A program made the translations under genes and the position numbers. From Isochrysis galbana (lineage: Eukaryota > Haptophyta > Isochrysidales > Isochrysidaceae), in assembly GCA_018136815.1 (NCBI GenBank), contig CM030938.1:5356749-5420748 (forward strand): a DNA stretch of 64,000 bases. Direction: 5' to 3'. Positions 52,736-63,198 of this stretch are shown here, piece after piece (positions within the stretch are counted from its first letter, which is position 1; each line of letters opens with the position of its first letter). The notes beneath the pieces were generated by a model. It saw only the letters and a list, made by a program, of their open reading frames with translations. It did no database searches and was not told the DNA's origin.

Positions 52736-55329
52736 ATGCGACGTTCCGCCGGTCTGCGCGCGATGCTGAGCCTCGTGGTGCGTGGGCGCGTTCTAGCGAT
52801 GCTGCCGCTGGTACGCGGGTACTGGGCAGCGTCTGGCGGCCCACGCGGCTGGCCCCGTCCCTCCGCACGCGCGCTCTGCACCGCATCGCCCGAATTCGGC
52901 GCGCTCGGCCTCTCTCCACACCTGCTCGAGGCGCTCAGCCAGATGGGCATCGAGAGCCCGACGCAGATCCAGCGGCTCGCGTGGCCTGTGGTGCGCTCGG
53001 GCATGGATGCGGTGCTGCTTGACGAAACAGGCACGGGCAAGACGCTCGCGTACGTGCTACCCATCCTCCAGGCCGTTGTGGAGGAGCGGGAGGCGTTGAT
53101 GATGGAGGCGCTCCGTGATGCAAAGCGGGCCGAGGCGGCGAGGGCGGCAGAAGGCAATGCGCCGGCGCCGGCGCCGGCGGGTGGATACCGGCTGACACTA
53201 CCGCGCATTCCTTCTCAAGCCCTGCTGCTCGCTCCTAACCGCGAGCTCGTCGTCCAGGTCTACGAGACGGTGCAGCACCTGCTTTCACACGTGCCTGCCA
53301 ATTACGGAATCCGAGCCTCGGCGCTCACGGAGCCCGATGCCAACGGTGATTTGGACGTGCTTGTCTCGACCCCGGCCATTGCTCAGCGATCGTACGTGCC
53401 ACCACATCCTGCACGCGCTCCCGCTCTCGCCCCGCTGCTGGGCTCGTGGTGGGACAGGGGCGCTCTCATAGGAGACGGCCGGCAGCCGGATTGACAAACG
53501 ATGGCACTAGGCCATTGGCCACGCACCCTGTGATATGTCGGATCGTAGATATCATCGAGCCTATTGCTGTCAAGACACCTTCCTGATCCTGCCCTTCCGT
53601 GCCACTTCCATTCCTCCGCAGGTGGCGTGGTGTGCCAAAGGGCTCACGAAATCGGGGACCAGGACGTGTGCGTTGGGTCGTGCTAGATGAAGCAGACCAA
53701 ATCCTCGCTGGCTCTTTCAAGCCAGCAGTGCGTGACAAGTATCCGATCGAGGTTATTTTGAAGGAGCTCAAATTAGAGGCTAAACGCGCGGCACCGCAAG
53801 TTGGGGCGACTAGTGAGTTGCAAAGCGAAGATTATGCGGATGATGAGAACGATGGTACGGCAGATTTGCGACGAGCGAGGAACGAGCTTAGGCGTGCGCG
53901 CACTGAGGAGGCAAGAACAGAGGCACGAGCGAAGTTGGCGATGGCGCGCGCGGCCAGCTGGGCAAGCAAGCAGTTCGTCCTCGTCGGTGCCACGATGCCC
54001 AATGCGGGAACAAAAAACATTGAGGTGCGATGCCATCCACCACCCGCAGGGGGGAGGGCCATGGACACGCAAGGGTTCGTTGGTCGCTTGCCGCACGTCC
54101 TTGCTCTCGGAAGGTCGCGCATCGCGCACTCCATGTTTCAGGTCGAGTGCATCTTGTCTTCATGGATCACATGGACGCGCCACTCACGCTTTCACCACTT
54201 GAATGCTCCTTTGATCGCTAGCTTTACGTCCAGAAGAGTTTTCCCTCGGCTAAATGGGTCCGCACAGGCCGTGAACATCGAGACAAGTCAGGCTTGCGAC
54301 AAGTTTTCGTAAAGGTTGATGGAGATAGCCGAGGCGCCGCTCTGCGTGCGGCCGTCGAGAGGGGACCCCAGGGCCGCACGGTCGTCTTCGCTAATACGTA
54401 CGCTCAGACCATTCAGCTGGCCCGCAAAAAAAGGAATCATCGAATTCAACATTGAATCTCTACCAACCTCTCAATCCGGACCATCGCATTGGATTCCTGG
54501 GACGGCTGATTAGCCATAGCGGACCGCGACTACCCCCTTCGAGCGTCCTTCTGTCTGCAGCCTAATGGGCTGTATGCCTGCGCTTATGACAGTTGCTTAG
54601 GTGGATGCTCACTCCACTTCTGCTTGCTCATAGGCTTGCATCGGCCGAGGAGGCGCTCTGGCACCTGAAGGGGGTTCGCCTAGCAGCACCCTTCCACAAC
54701 AATGTGACGACTGAGGAGCGCAGACAATCGCTGGCGAATTTCCAGGCTGGGGAGCTCCCGGTAAGCATTAAACAGAGACACTCCCCTGCTTGATGGCCAC
54801 ACAGGGGAGATTGCTAGCCTGATTTCTCGCGCTCGCGCCTTCCTAGCAAGCACAACGGGCACTTCCCACCCCTTTGATGACGAACTCCATGCCTCTTGCG
54901 TTGAGGTCTTAGTGTGTTCCGGCCTTGCCTCGCGTGGCATTGATTTCGTCGATGTAGCTCACGTTGTGCAGTATGAAATGGCGACGAATGCAGTCGAGTA
55001 CATGCATCGTATCGGTCGAACTGCGCGCGCCGGCCGAGAGGGCACCGCTACCGCCCTCTACGACGAAATGGGAGTAGAATTGGTCGAGGTATGTGAGCCC
55101 GTCGCAGCCGAATATCACACGTGATGCCTCGCACACCCTCTGGCTCACTGCCACCTTCACGCCATCATGCCGCTTTGGCGTTGTTTGCTGATAATGCCGC
55201 ATGTGGGCCGCGCAGGCGCTGCGCTCTGCTTCAGAAAGGGGGACCCCAATCGACGAGACCTTCTCTCGCAAAAGGCTTTTTCGTAAGAGGATAAACAAGG
55301 CTCGCAAGAGGCAAAGCCCAGCGGTCTAA
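52736..55329 (+). CDS. DEAD-box RNA helicase, organellar type
   Basis: Six exons: 52736-53391, 53622-54024, 54234-about 54412, about 54640-54760, 54906-55088 and 55216-55329. The N terminus is an arginine-rich presequence (MRRSAGLRAMLSLVVRGRVL). Helicase motifs in order: Q motif GIESPTQIQ, I DETGTGKT, Ia APNREL, Ib STPA, II VLDEAD, III GAT, IV VVFANT, V SRGIDF, VI HRIGRTARAG. The C terminus is basic (RKRLFRKRINKARKRQSPAV). The enzyme uses ATP to remodel RNA; the leader and motif variants (GAT for SAT, APNREL for PTREL) fit the mitochondrial/plastid DDX28/RH39-like group. The exon 3/4 boundary has no GT donor; a GC-AG intron is the best fit. Start chosen as the first in-frame ATG; a GTG lies at 52706. 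Confidence 0.9.
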
Positions 55330-56811
55330 ACTTGTCGAACGCAAGCAGTGTGACGTTCCATTCGTGTCATGCATGTAGAGTGGCATCATTGATGAACGCA
55401 CACGTCGTTTCTTGGCATCGTGCCATTCGTCAACCTGCGATTTCGAATGCCGACATTGGTACTACCACTACTACCTACCACCGCGATGCATTTGTCCGAA
55501 GAGTGAAAAGGAATCGGCTTTCTAGTAGATCGGCTGCCGCGTCGATTCTTGCCGACGTTGGCAATAGCAGACAAAACCAACTCTCAAGTAGCACTGCGCT
55601 ACTTGATGAAAGCGGACAAAAACGAGCATGCCTGCCACCGTCTGGCGACAAAAGGGCAGCAGGGCGCCTCTTGGCCCTTGGCCCCTAAGAGGAGGCCGAT
55701 ACCTAAGTAAGGTGGATTTATCATACATAGAGTAGCGAACCCCCAACCGACCCTATAAAGCTCTCAGCTAACGCCAACTAGAGGCATTATAAAATGGCGG
55801 CGAGCGTGCCACATGAACGGCACCGGCTGAATAATGGCCGACTCGATTCCGATTCCACGAGAGAGCCATGAGTACTCAGTAACAGGCCTCTAACTCTAAC
55901 AACTATCATGATAACGATCGGGTGCCATGGAGCGCGCGCCCACGCACCTGCTTCGACTCACAAGAGCGTATCTCGACGAAACCCGGGCCGCAGCTCGCCG
56001 TGGCCCACACTCGCTACGGCGAGAGAGATTAGCGCTCTAGCTCTGGGCCCCTAGCCCATAGTTTCACGAGTGCCCCCCGCCTCCCCGCGTTGCGCGTGCT
56101 GTTTTACCCGAAAGGGGCCCCCACCTAGCGTGGACTCGAGGAGAGGGCGTGCTGGGGTGCGCAGGGTCGGTGCGTGCACTGGAGGGGGGACAAATATCGA
56201 GGGGAGGGGGCAGTGCCCCCCCCCCCCCCCCTCCCCATATCACTCGGACACTTAGCTCGTCAGGTACAGGGCGGGAATCCGGGACTGGAAAGTTGTGTCC
56301 AATTAGCTAGTGGGGTTGGCTATAATATAGTAATAACATTAATTATTTTAATGTGTACTCTCGGAAAGCGAGTTCGAGTCCGGAGCGCGCTCTGCAGTTC
56401 GAGCCCCGCGTCCCGCGCCCCGCTTCGTTCGACTCCGCTCCTCTATGCTCGCTAGCTTCTACCGTGAAAATCTGCCCTCCGTCGCCCTGCCAAAACCAAA
56501 ACACTTGGCTCCGCCTTCTTCCTATCACCTTCCTTGCTAGATCCTTCCGCCCCGGTTTCCCGCTTGTCCCGAAGTATCGGTTACTAGTATTAGTATCGGT
56601 TACACGTTACACCTAGTTATGGGCCGAGGATATAGCTCTATAGCTCACTACTATGAGAAGGTTCCAAAACATTGGAATGAATCACACAATGAAAATTGGA
56701 CAGAATTCAATGGATACCTAGGGAAGCACAATGGTACCCTCCTCTTGCATGAACACCTTTACCCTAGCCCCCTAGGGGGAAAAAACTCAAAAACGGGCTG
56801 GATAAACTCGC
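55330..56811. other. intergenic, no supported gene
   Basis: Frames at 55332-55688 and 56353-56616 lack features. 56215-56232 is a C run. 56100-56230 is G/C-skewed. A T-arm-like word (cgagttcgagtccgg, 56363) does not extend to a tRNA. Confidence 0.4.
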
Positions 56812-56876
56812 GTTCCGTCAAGAGAGGGCCAGGTGACAGGAAGTCGCGTTCCGTCAAAAGAGGGCCAGGTGATTGT
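56812..56876. repeat. 36-base direct repeat, two copies
   Basis: cgcgttccgtcaagagaggg + ccaggtga recurs after 36 bases with one change, followed by a T run. Confidence 0.8.
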
Positions 56877-57114
56877 TTTTTTTTCACCCAGAGGTGCATG
56901 TTTTGTTTTTCAACCAGTCTTCTATTATTATAAAGATGAGTACAAAGCTAATCACGACATACAAGGACGCGGCGCGTGAGCATAGCAACTCCCCCCCTTC
57001 CCCAAAACACACGGTAACCCCAAAGCTACTGAGTTTTCATCCTTTTCGTCTTTTTCTCACACCCCTCCTCCTCGATCCTATTGTCGATGTCGTTCTTCTG
57101 GCAGGCGACGATGT

Positions 57115-57202
57115 CGCTTGGCGGGAAGATGTCTGACAGATCATAGTAAGAGTCGGGTCTGAAGGTGTCTGCCATCGAGCGCTACGAGCGATGAGGTAGA
57201 CT
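57115..57202 (-). pseudogene. copia gag start fragment (MADT family)
   Basis: On the minus strand, a gtctacctcatcgctcgtag leader and ATG at 57175 open MADTFRPDSYYDLSDIFP, the same leader and start as 23680 and 44050. Similarity ends after about 20 codons. Confidence 0.7.
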
Positions 57203-57327
57203 GAAGGTGGTGTTGTCAGTCTCGCGTAAGATGCATGCGAACAAAAGATGCGAAACCCCGACGACGCTATACGCTATAGAAGGTCACGTTGACGACCAAA
57301 AGCGTCCAATTATCCCCATCCCTGCTT

Positions 57328-57492
57328 CCGGGAGGTGATGGCGATTGAACGTTTTTCCATGTGTAGGCTGGTGGTGATTGAAGGCTTTTCCATGCGGTGG
57401 GGGTGATGGCGATTGAACGCGTTCCCACGTGTAGGCTGATGGTAATTGAACGCTTTTCTATGCTGTGGGGGAGGGTGATTGTGATTGAGCGC
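57328..57492. repeat. minisatellite, about 36/72-base period
   Basis: ggtgatggcgattgaacg, ttccatgtgtaggct, gtggtgattgaa, ttttccatgcggtggg, then the same order again (57401-57470) and a partial third. Alternating half-units give a higher-order period near 72. Confidence 0.7.
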
Positions 57493-58161
57493 TTCTCGCC
57501 TTTACATCTTGTCGGTTGTCGGGCCCTCGGGCCATTAACCATTAATCAGGTCTCGAGTCCCAATCAACTGTTACTCTCTCAAGACCAAGGTCGGAGAAGA
57601 AGTTTCGACTCGCCGCCTCGGATCTGAGGGTGAGTGCTCGAAGCTGAGATCCAAGCGTTCGGCTCGTTCCAACAGGTGGGTTCCCCGTAGCTAGTAGCTA
57701 GCAGCTAGCGGTGGAATCCAGAATTTTCAGATATTTATTTCCCAACCATAGGCCGATCGGTCGGCGCGGTGGGGCGGGCAGAGCGGAGAGGGGGCTGGGG
57801 TACGCTCCACGATCCTATAGTTTTGTTCGTTTTGTCGATAGCTGCCACTTCATCAACACCCCACATAGCAACCATTTTAGCTTTTCTTGTTTCTTGTGCT
57901 TATTGCCGCACGAACGCGTTCACGCCCGGCGAGCTCGGGCATTCAAGCATGCGTTACATTACGTGCGAAGCCACACCATTTCCTCGCACGTGAAACATGG
58001 TCAAGACCGTGCGCCCTCGCCGCCGCACCCTCCATCGGCGCCGCGCATCCTAGCGGTCAACAAAAAAGAGATTTTTCGCCCACCTCTCTTTGAGGCAGAT
58101 TTGCGTTTTGCTAGCGGGTGAGCCGCAACGTCAGCGGCTGGCACCGGATCGCAATGCACGC
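57493..58161. other. intergenic, no supported gene
   Basis: Frames at 57711-58121 are unsupported. The 3' end of the HMG-box/histone-fold gene lies just above 58162. Confidence 0.35.
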
Positions 58162-60386
58162 TTACTTGCGCAGCCCCGCTAATCGAGGACTGCACTTTGT
58201 CCCACGCAACAGCGCAGCTGCCTTAGGTGGAACCGCCTCTACGCCTTCCGGAGCTTGAAACAGCGAGTCGGTGGTCTGCGTCTCTGTACGGCCACGTGTC
58301 TTCTTAGGCGGCGCTTGCGCTTGCGACGATCCGTTGGCGGGCTTCATAGATGAGCGGTCGCGCTTTTTGGGCGGGGGAACATCGGAAGTCGATTCTGTGG
58401 CAACGGCATTCGAGGACGATAACGACTTCCGATTCACGCGCGGTGCGCGACTAGCAGTAGATCGCTCACAGGCAATTTCATTTATGGCCGGCAGCAATTT
58501 TTTGCTGGTTCGAGCGGGGTTGCCCTTCACTTGGCCCTCGGCGGCCTTTGGCTTGCTAACGGTAGATTGCGTAGCATCTCGCTTCTCGTTCTCCTCTCTT
58601 GACGTGACGTCGCCATCTTGGCTCATGGGAGCGTCCTTTTCTACCCGCCGCTGAACGGCACGTGCCGCACCCGTGCTAGCCGTGGGTTCCCTTCCCGATG
58701 GAAGCCCCTTTGCTCCTCCGCTAGTGGCATCAGAGTAGCGCCTCTTTGCTTTCGCCGCCTTCTTCCCGGCCACTTCCCTAGGTGGTTGAAATTCGTCTAA
58801 AATGTGCTGCATGGAAGCCCGGTTCTCATGATCTTGCAAAGCCTGCGATAGACGGGACGGTGAGAAGAGAATCGCATCTCGGTTCGTGCACCACCAATTT
58901 GGCGAGGGCTTGGACTAACCGGCTTGGAGTAAACCGCAACTGTCCACAAATGCTATCAATTTAGCCACACGTCATGCGGTTCCATGCCTTGGTAGGTCTG
59001 TCGACGATAGCGAACAAAGACGCAAACTTCACGAGGGCAGAACAAGTGGAAACCAGACGGAAGACTAGAGCTTTTTCCCAAGGAGGGTTGTGCGGATCAA
59101 GTGGGCGCATCACATTCGCTGCAACTTCTTCGGGCTCGATCAAGGATGTTTATGTTCGCTTCTAGCACCGTGGTACTCACCGTTAGGAAATGGTCCATAT
59201 TGATCACCTTTCGCTGCCGTTTGGACGCAACGGTGGCCGCTTCCCACACACGCCGAGTCAGAAATGATTCAGCCACCTAAACACGAAAGCGTGCAAAGGT
59301 CTTGACTCTTTCAGGTCATAGGCGCAGGTACAGGCTTGACAAAAAACTGGTCAGGGCGGTACTTGTGCCCGAGGACTTTTCCCATTGGGTCGTATAGCCA
59401 ACGGGTTTCAGGGCAACCACTCACCTTTGAAATAATGAAGCGAGCGTCGGCAGAATACTGCAACCTCTCATCCTTGTTCTTCGAGCCTAGCGACTCACCA
59501 AGGCGTTTCAGCAATCGCCCAATGCGCCCCTGGCACATTTATGTGGAGGCCAAAGTGAGCACAAGGAATGCGGAGATTGCGCCGGTTGCACCGCACTGCA
59601 TGACAGCCGCCACGAGGTGGTTGGCTGGGATGCCACCGCCGACAGCATCACAAAACATTCCCAGCTTCCACTGCTATCGCACTGCTGTAGTGAGATCAAT
59701 GTGCACACGTTGGGAAGGTGTGTGACGAGGTCATCTGAGACGATGCCTTGAGGAAGCTCTTCATCGTACTCCAGTTCGGCATCGCCGTTGTCAGCCAACT
59801 GCTCCGCACACTCCGCCGAGAAGCGCTGCTGTTCCTGCAACGCTGCAGTCTGCCCAATGCAGATGGGGCAGCTTAGTCGTCACAGTCAGTGCAAAAGATA
59901 TGAACAAGCTGCGCTCTTGCGCAGGCTGTATCTAGCCAGAGCGGTTGGGTCTACCGATCTTTGAGTGAGTACACGAGTGTGCTTTGCCTCGTCAGCACCA
60001 CCCGTTACCTACTGCAGCAGCAAACGGGGAGCAGCACTCACTTCCCATTCGGCCCTGTCCTTCGGCGGCATAGCCTTCCAAATTTGCATGGCCTTGTACA
60101 CAGAGAAGGGTGGCGCGTCGTCGTCCTCCTCCGCCTGAGCTCTGCGGGATCCGTGGAGTACGCGGGCAATCCTCGATGCTCAGCCCCTCGCCGGGCAACA
60201 CACGCAGTTCTATCCAAGGTACAAGCCCTCCCTCTCCAGTAAGCGCTGGACGGGGAGAGAAGGTGAGGGAGAAGGGGAAAGAAGGAGAGTGCGGCAGCAG
60301 GAAAGCGCGTGAGGGCGGGCGCTGGGCTAGTCTCACTGCTTGCACGCGGCGAACTGCATAAACGGAGTGAGGCCACCGCCTCTCAT
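58162..60386 (-). CDS. HMG-box plus histone-fold chromatin protein
   Basis: Six exons, 60386-60337, 60141-60042, 59834-59709, 59529-59425, 59276-59181 and 58842-58162, give about 385 residues. Residues 5-62 match an HMG-box (LTPFMQFAACKQ ... KAMQIWKAMPPKDRAEWEEQ QRFSAECAEQL). An acidic linker follows (NGDAELEYDEELPQGIVSDD). Residues 91-181 match a histone fold of the H2A/NF-YC/POLE4-CHRAC type (LPNGRIGRLLKRL, YSADARFIISKVAESFLTRR, RKVINMDHFLTALQDHENRA). The long C-terminal tail (about 200 residues) is basic with nuclear-localisation-like clusters (KKAAKAKRRYS, PPKKRDRSS, PPKKTRGR). A nuclear DNA-binding role is inferred. Donors are gtgaga, gtgagt, gtgtgc, gtgagt and gtgagt; all joins keep frame. 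A lone frame at 58961-59143 lies inside the last intron and is not used. Confidence 0.75.
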
Positions 60387-60748
60387 CCTTCTGAAAGAAG
60401 TAAAGCGGAGAGATGGAGAGGGAGGAGTGAAGGGGAGTGACAGAGAGAAGCAGGGAAGACGGCGAGAGAGCGAGAGAGAGAGTGAGTGAGTGAGGCGGAG
60501 GCGATGAGAGATCTCCTCTCTAGAGTAGAGGAGAGTAAGCGTGAGGAGAGAGAGATAAAACTCACTCCTCTCGTTTGGAAGAGAGGAGAGCACAGTCCCT
60601 CTCTTGCTGGCGCCAAGCGCGCGAGCCGAGGGGCGGGGCGGGGGAAAGGGGCGGGGGGGCGGGGGAGCGGGGGAGCGGGGCGGGAAATCGTAAGAGGGAG
60701 GGACTGGGCGTGCCATGTGCCATAGCTCTACTTCTTTACTCATAGATG
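60387..60748. other. 5' flank of the HMG-box gene, purine-rich
   Basis: 60410-60560 is a gagagagcgagagagag tract; 60640-60680 is a G-rich tract. A splice acceptor (cttctttcag) immediately before the start codon suggests a 5'-untranslated exon here. Confidence 0.4.
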
Positions 60749-60923
60749 TCTCTTGGAAGCGGCGGCAGGAAGCACCTTTGTGAAGGTGCTTCGCGACAGT
60801 TGAGTGCTCTCACTAAGCTCCATATATCACGGTCAATGGACGTTCCATCTCTTGTGAACACACCCCGTCCTCGAGGCAACTCCGACATGCAGCACCTCCC
60901 AGGGTGCTTCGCCGGTAAAGAGA
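60749..60923. mobile_element. hairpin-ended MITE, about 175 bp
   Basis: tctcttggaagcggcggcag + gaagcaccttt at the left and cagcacctcccagggtgctt + cgccggtaaagaga at the right; same ends and order as 10244-10425, including the shared ccgtcctcgaggcaact-like middle. Confidence 0.7.
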
Positions 60924-61023
60924 TACAAGTAGAAGACTTCAAGTAGAGATGGTACGAGGAGGCGATTATTCCACGAGAAGGAAGGAACCTGGGGGAGGGG
61001 AAAAGCGAGGTTAACTCCTTACT

Positions 61024-61240
61024 GCCGAAGCGCCAAAATTGGAGCTTCCGCACTTTCTTTTGTCAACTGCTCGCTACCCGCTCACCCGTAGCCCCCAAGC
61101 TCTCGGGGGGGACATTCTCCCCCACCCTTGGATGCTTGGATGAACGATGAACAGCCCGTAGATTGTAGATTCGGTGATCTAGACATGAATGAAGTGGAAA
61201 AACTGAAAAAAAGTGCAGCTCCAATATTGGAGCTTCATTT
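61024..61240. repeat. inverted-repeat element with AATT/ATAT hairpins
   Basis: gaagcgccaaaattggagct + tccgcactttctttt (61026-61062) faces its approximate reverse complement (aaaaaaagtgcagctccaat + attggagcttc, 61207-61238). About 215 bases in total, with no coding frame. Confidence 0.6.
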
Positions 61241-61538
61241 TCTAACAAAAATTACGCCGATTAGGAAAGAGATGTGAGATGTGCCGGGAGGAAACGGGGA
61301 AACACTACGGACTTTCGTCTCCTCTCTCTGGGCGCCGCCATCGCGCCACCGCCACCCTTCCACCTGGCGGGGGGGCCACGAAGGCTCTCTTGGGAGTCCG
61401 AGAAGAAAAAATACGTTGCGCCATTTTTCGCCCACGGCATCTCACTTCTCTCTTTCGTCTCTTACACGCACCTCATCCGACTCATCCTGTATCCTTTATC
61501 ACATGTCACATGTACACGCTGCCTCTAAGCGTGAAACA

Positions 61539-61561
61539 GAAGCGCCAAAATTGGCGCTTCA
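61539..61561. repeat. perfect palindrome related to 61024 element
   Basis: gaagcgccaaaattggcgct + tc is self-complementary and uses the same words as the ends of the 61024-61240 element. Confidence 0.75.
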
Positions 61562-62384
61562 AGCCGGCAGCAAGGGCAAGGAGTTAATGGTTAATAGTTA
61601 ATAGGTTAGGGCGGGTAGTTAGGAGGAAAGTAGCAGAAAGAAGCACTCAAGCAGCACTCTGCCACACGCCGTGCACGTAGCGATTGGGTTGTTGAGTCTT
61701 CGTATTGGTATTGGGAACTTTTTCTACTCCCTACTGCTACTACTGCTACTTAAAAAAATCCTCGGTTTCCCTCTTCCTCTTCCTGCTCAACCTTGAGACC
61801 TGAGATGGTTATTCAAAAAAAAATTACCCCTGCTATTAATGAAAACCCCGGTTGACTGCTTGACTACCCTACTACTAGTACAGAGGAGGAGAGTCCCCGT
61901 AAGGGTGACTCCGACTCCCCCCCAAGCGGAGGGCGTGGATGTGGTACCGGATGAAGGCAAGCCGCCTAAGCAGGTAAGGCAGACCCTGCGGCTTGGGCTT
62001 GCGGGGCGAGGGGCATAACTTGGTCGGATCTGCTGACCATAGTAAACACTTATTACACTCTTGTTGACATAATGAGAATGAGACAAGGCCGTTATGGGGG
62101 TTGCCCCTGACCAGACTTGCTCCGAGAAGTCACCTAACTTGCCTTGCTTTCTTGCCTTTCCCCTGGCCCAACTTGTCAAAACTTGCTCTTTTTGTGAGTG
62201 GTGAGTGATAACGTGCGTCACGTTTCAGCACGTTTCCTGAGCGTTAGCGGAGAAAAAAATGAACTATGAACTATGAACTCCTCAAAAGGGGGCAAGCTAG
62301 CTAGCAAGGGGTCACCGCCACACTTTGTCACAGTTGATTGTGGATTGTGGTTGAGTAAGTCGGCGGGTACAACATAAATTTTTT
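61562..62384. other. intergenic, no supported gene
   Basis: Mixed repeats (aacttgc words at 62110-62180; cggccgttatgg). A frame at 61787-62221 (minus) is unsupported. Confidence 0.35.
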
Positions 62385-62482
62385 TTTGAAGATTCTGGGC
62401 TACACACCTACACTAGTTTCGGGTCCTCCTATCGCTAACTAACACCGCCCTTACTTCCCTCCCTCCACCTCGTTCCCTGCTC

Positions 62483-62835
62483 TCTAATAGCTAATAGATA
62501 GAAACACTATATTTACCCTAACTTGCCATTACTTGCTTCGGTCTCACCTAACTTGTCAGCATGCACAGATCTACCTAAATTGCGAAAAAACTTGCGGGCA
62601 AGTCTGGTCAAGGGCAATATGGGGGGGGGGCTTATTTGAAGGGGTTTGAAGGTAACTGATACAAGTCTTGTTTGTATCGGGGGCCGTACGCTCCCGATGG
62701 GTAACACATGCAGATACGTTAAACTGAAGAGTAGCACTCTGAGTATTGGTAAAATACAGTCGTCGGGGGTCGAACGGGCACTGCTCGAGCTGTTCGACTC
62801 GCTGTTGGGGGGGACGACCGTTGCCATCGGGAGGG
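62483..62835. other. no gene seen; ACTTGC words
   Basis: 62520-62610 has five acttg words like 46600-46690. Nothing coding is recognised. Confidence 0.3.
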
Positions 62836-63110
62836 AGGAGGAGGAGGAGGAGGAGGAGGGAGGGGGGGGGGGGGGGGACCGTTGCCATCGGGGGGCGGAG
62901 GGGGCCGGGGGGGGGCGAGGGGGGGGGGGCGAGGGGGGGGCGAGGGGGGGGGGGCGAAGGGGGGGGGGCGAGGGGGGGGGGCGAGGGGGGGGGGGGGGGG
63001 GGGGGGGGGAGTTCGCACTAGCCGCCGCCCCCCCTCCCTCCCCCCTCCCCCCCCCCCCCCCCCCCCCCCTCTCCCGCCCCCCCCCCTTCCCCTTCCCTCC
63101 CCCGCCGCGC
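62836..63110. repeat. poly-G then poly-C low-complexity tract
   Basis: gag/ggc and G runs to 63010, then C runs to 63095, so the halves could pair. A 15-base word, gaccgttgccatcgg, occurs at 62815 and 62877. Runs this long are prone to polymerase and assembly error. It lies directly upstream of the second alpha-tubulin gene. Confidence 0.7.
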
Positions 63111-63198
63111 CCAGTCGTACTCCCTCAACTCCCTCCCAGGAGAACTTCACTCGCTGTGGGCCAACAGTTACTTCCCTCTCTCTCTTCAACCAACAGTC

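Noticed and set aside
58961-59143. Extra exon of the HMG-box/histone-fold gene
   Set aside because: Including it breaks the histone fold; skipping it joins HFLT to ALQDHENR in frame.
62746-63021. Gly/Arg-rich frames
   Set aside because: Encoded by homopolymer G tracts; not protein-like.
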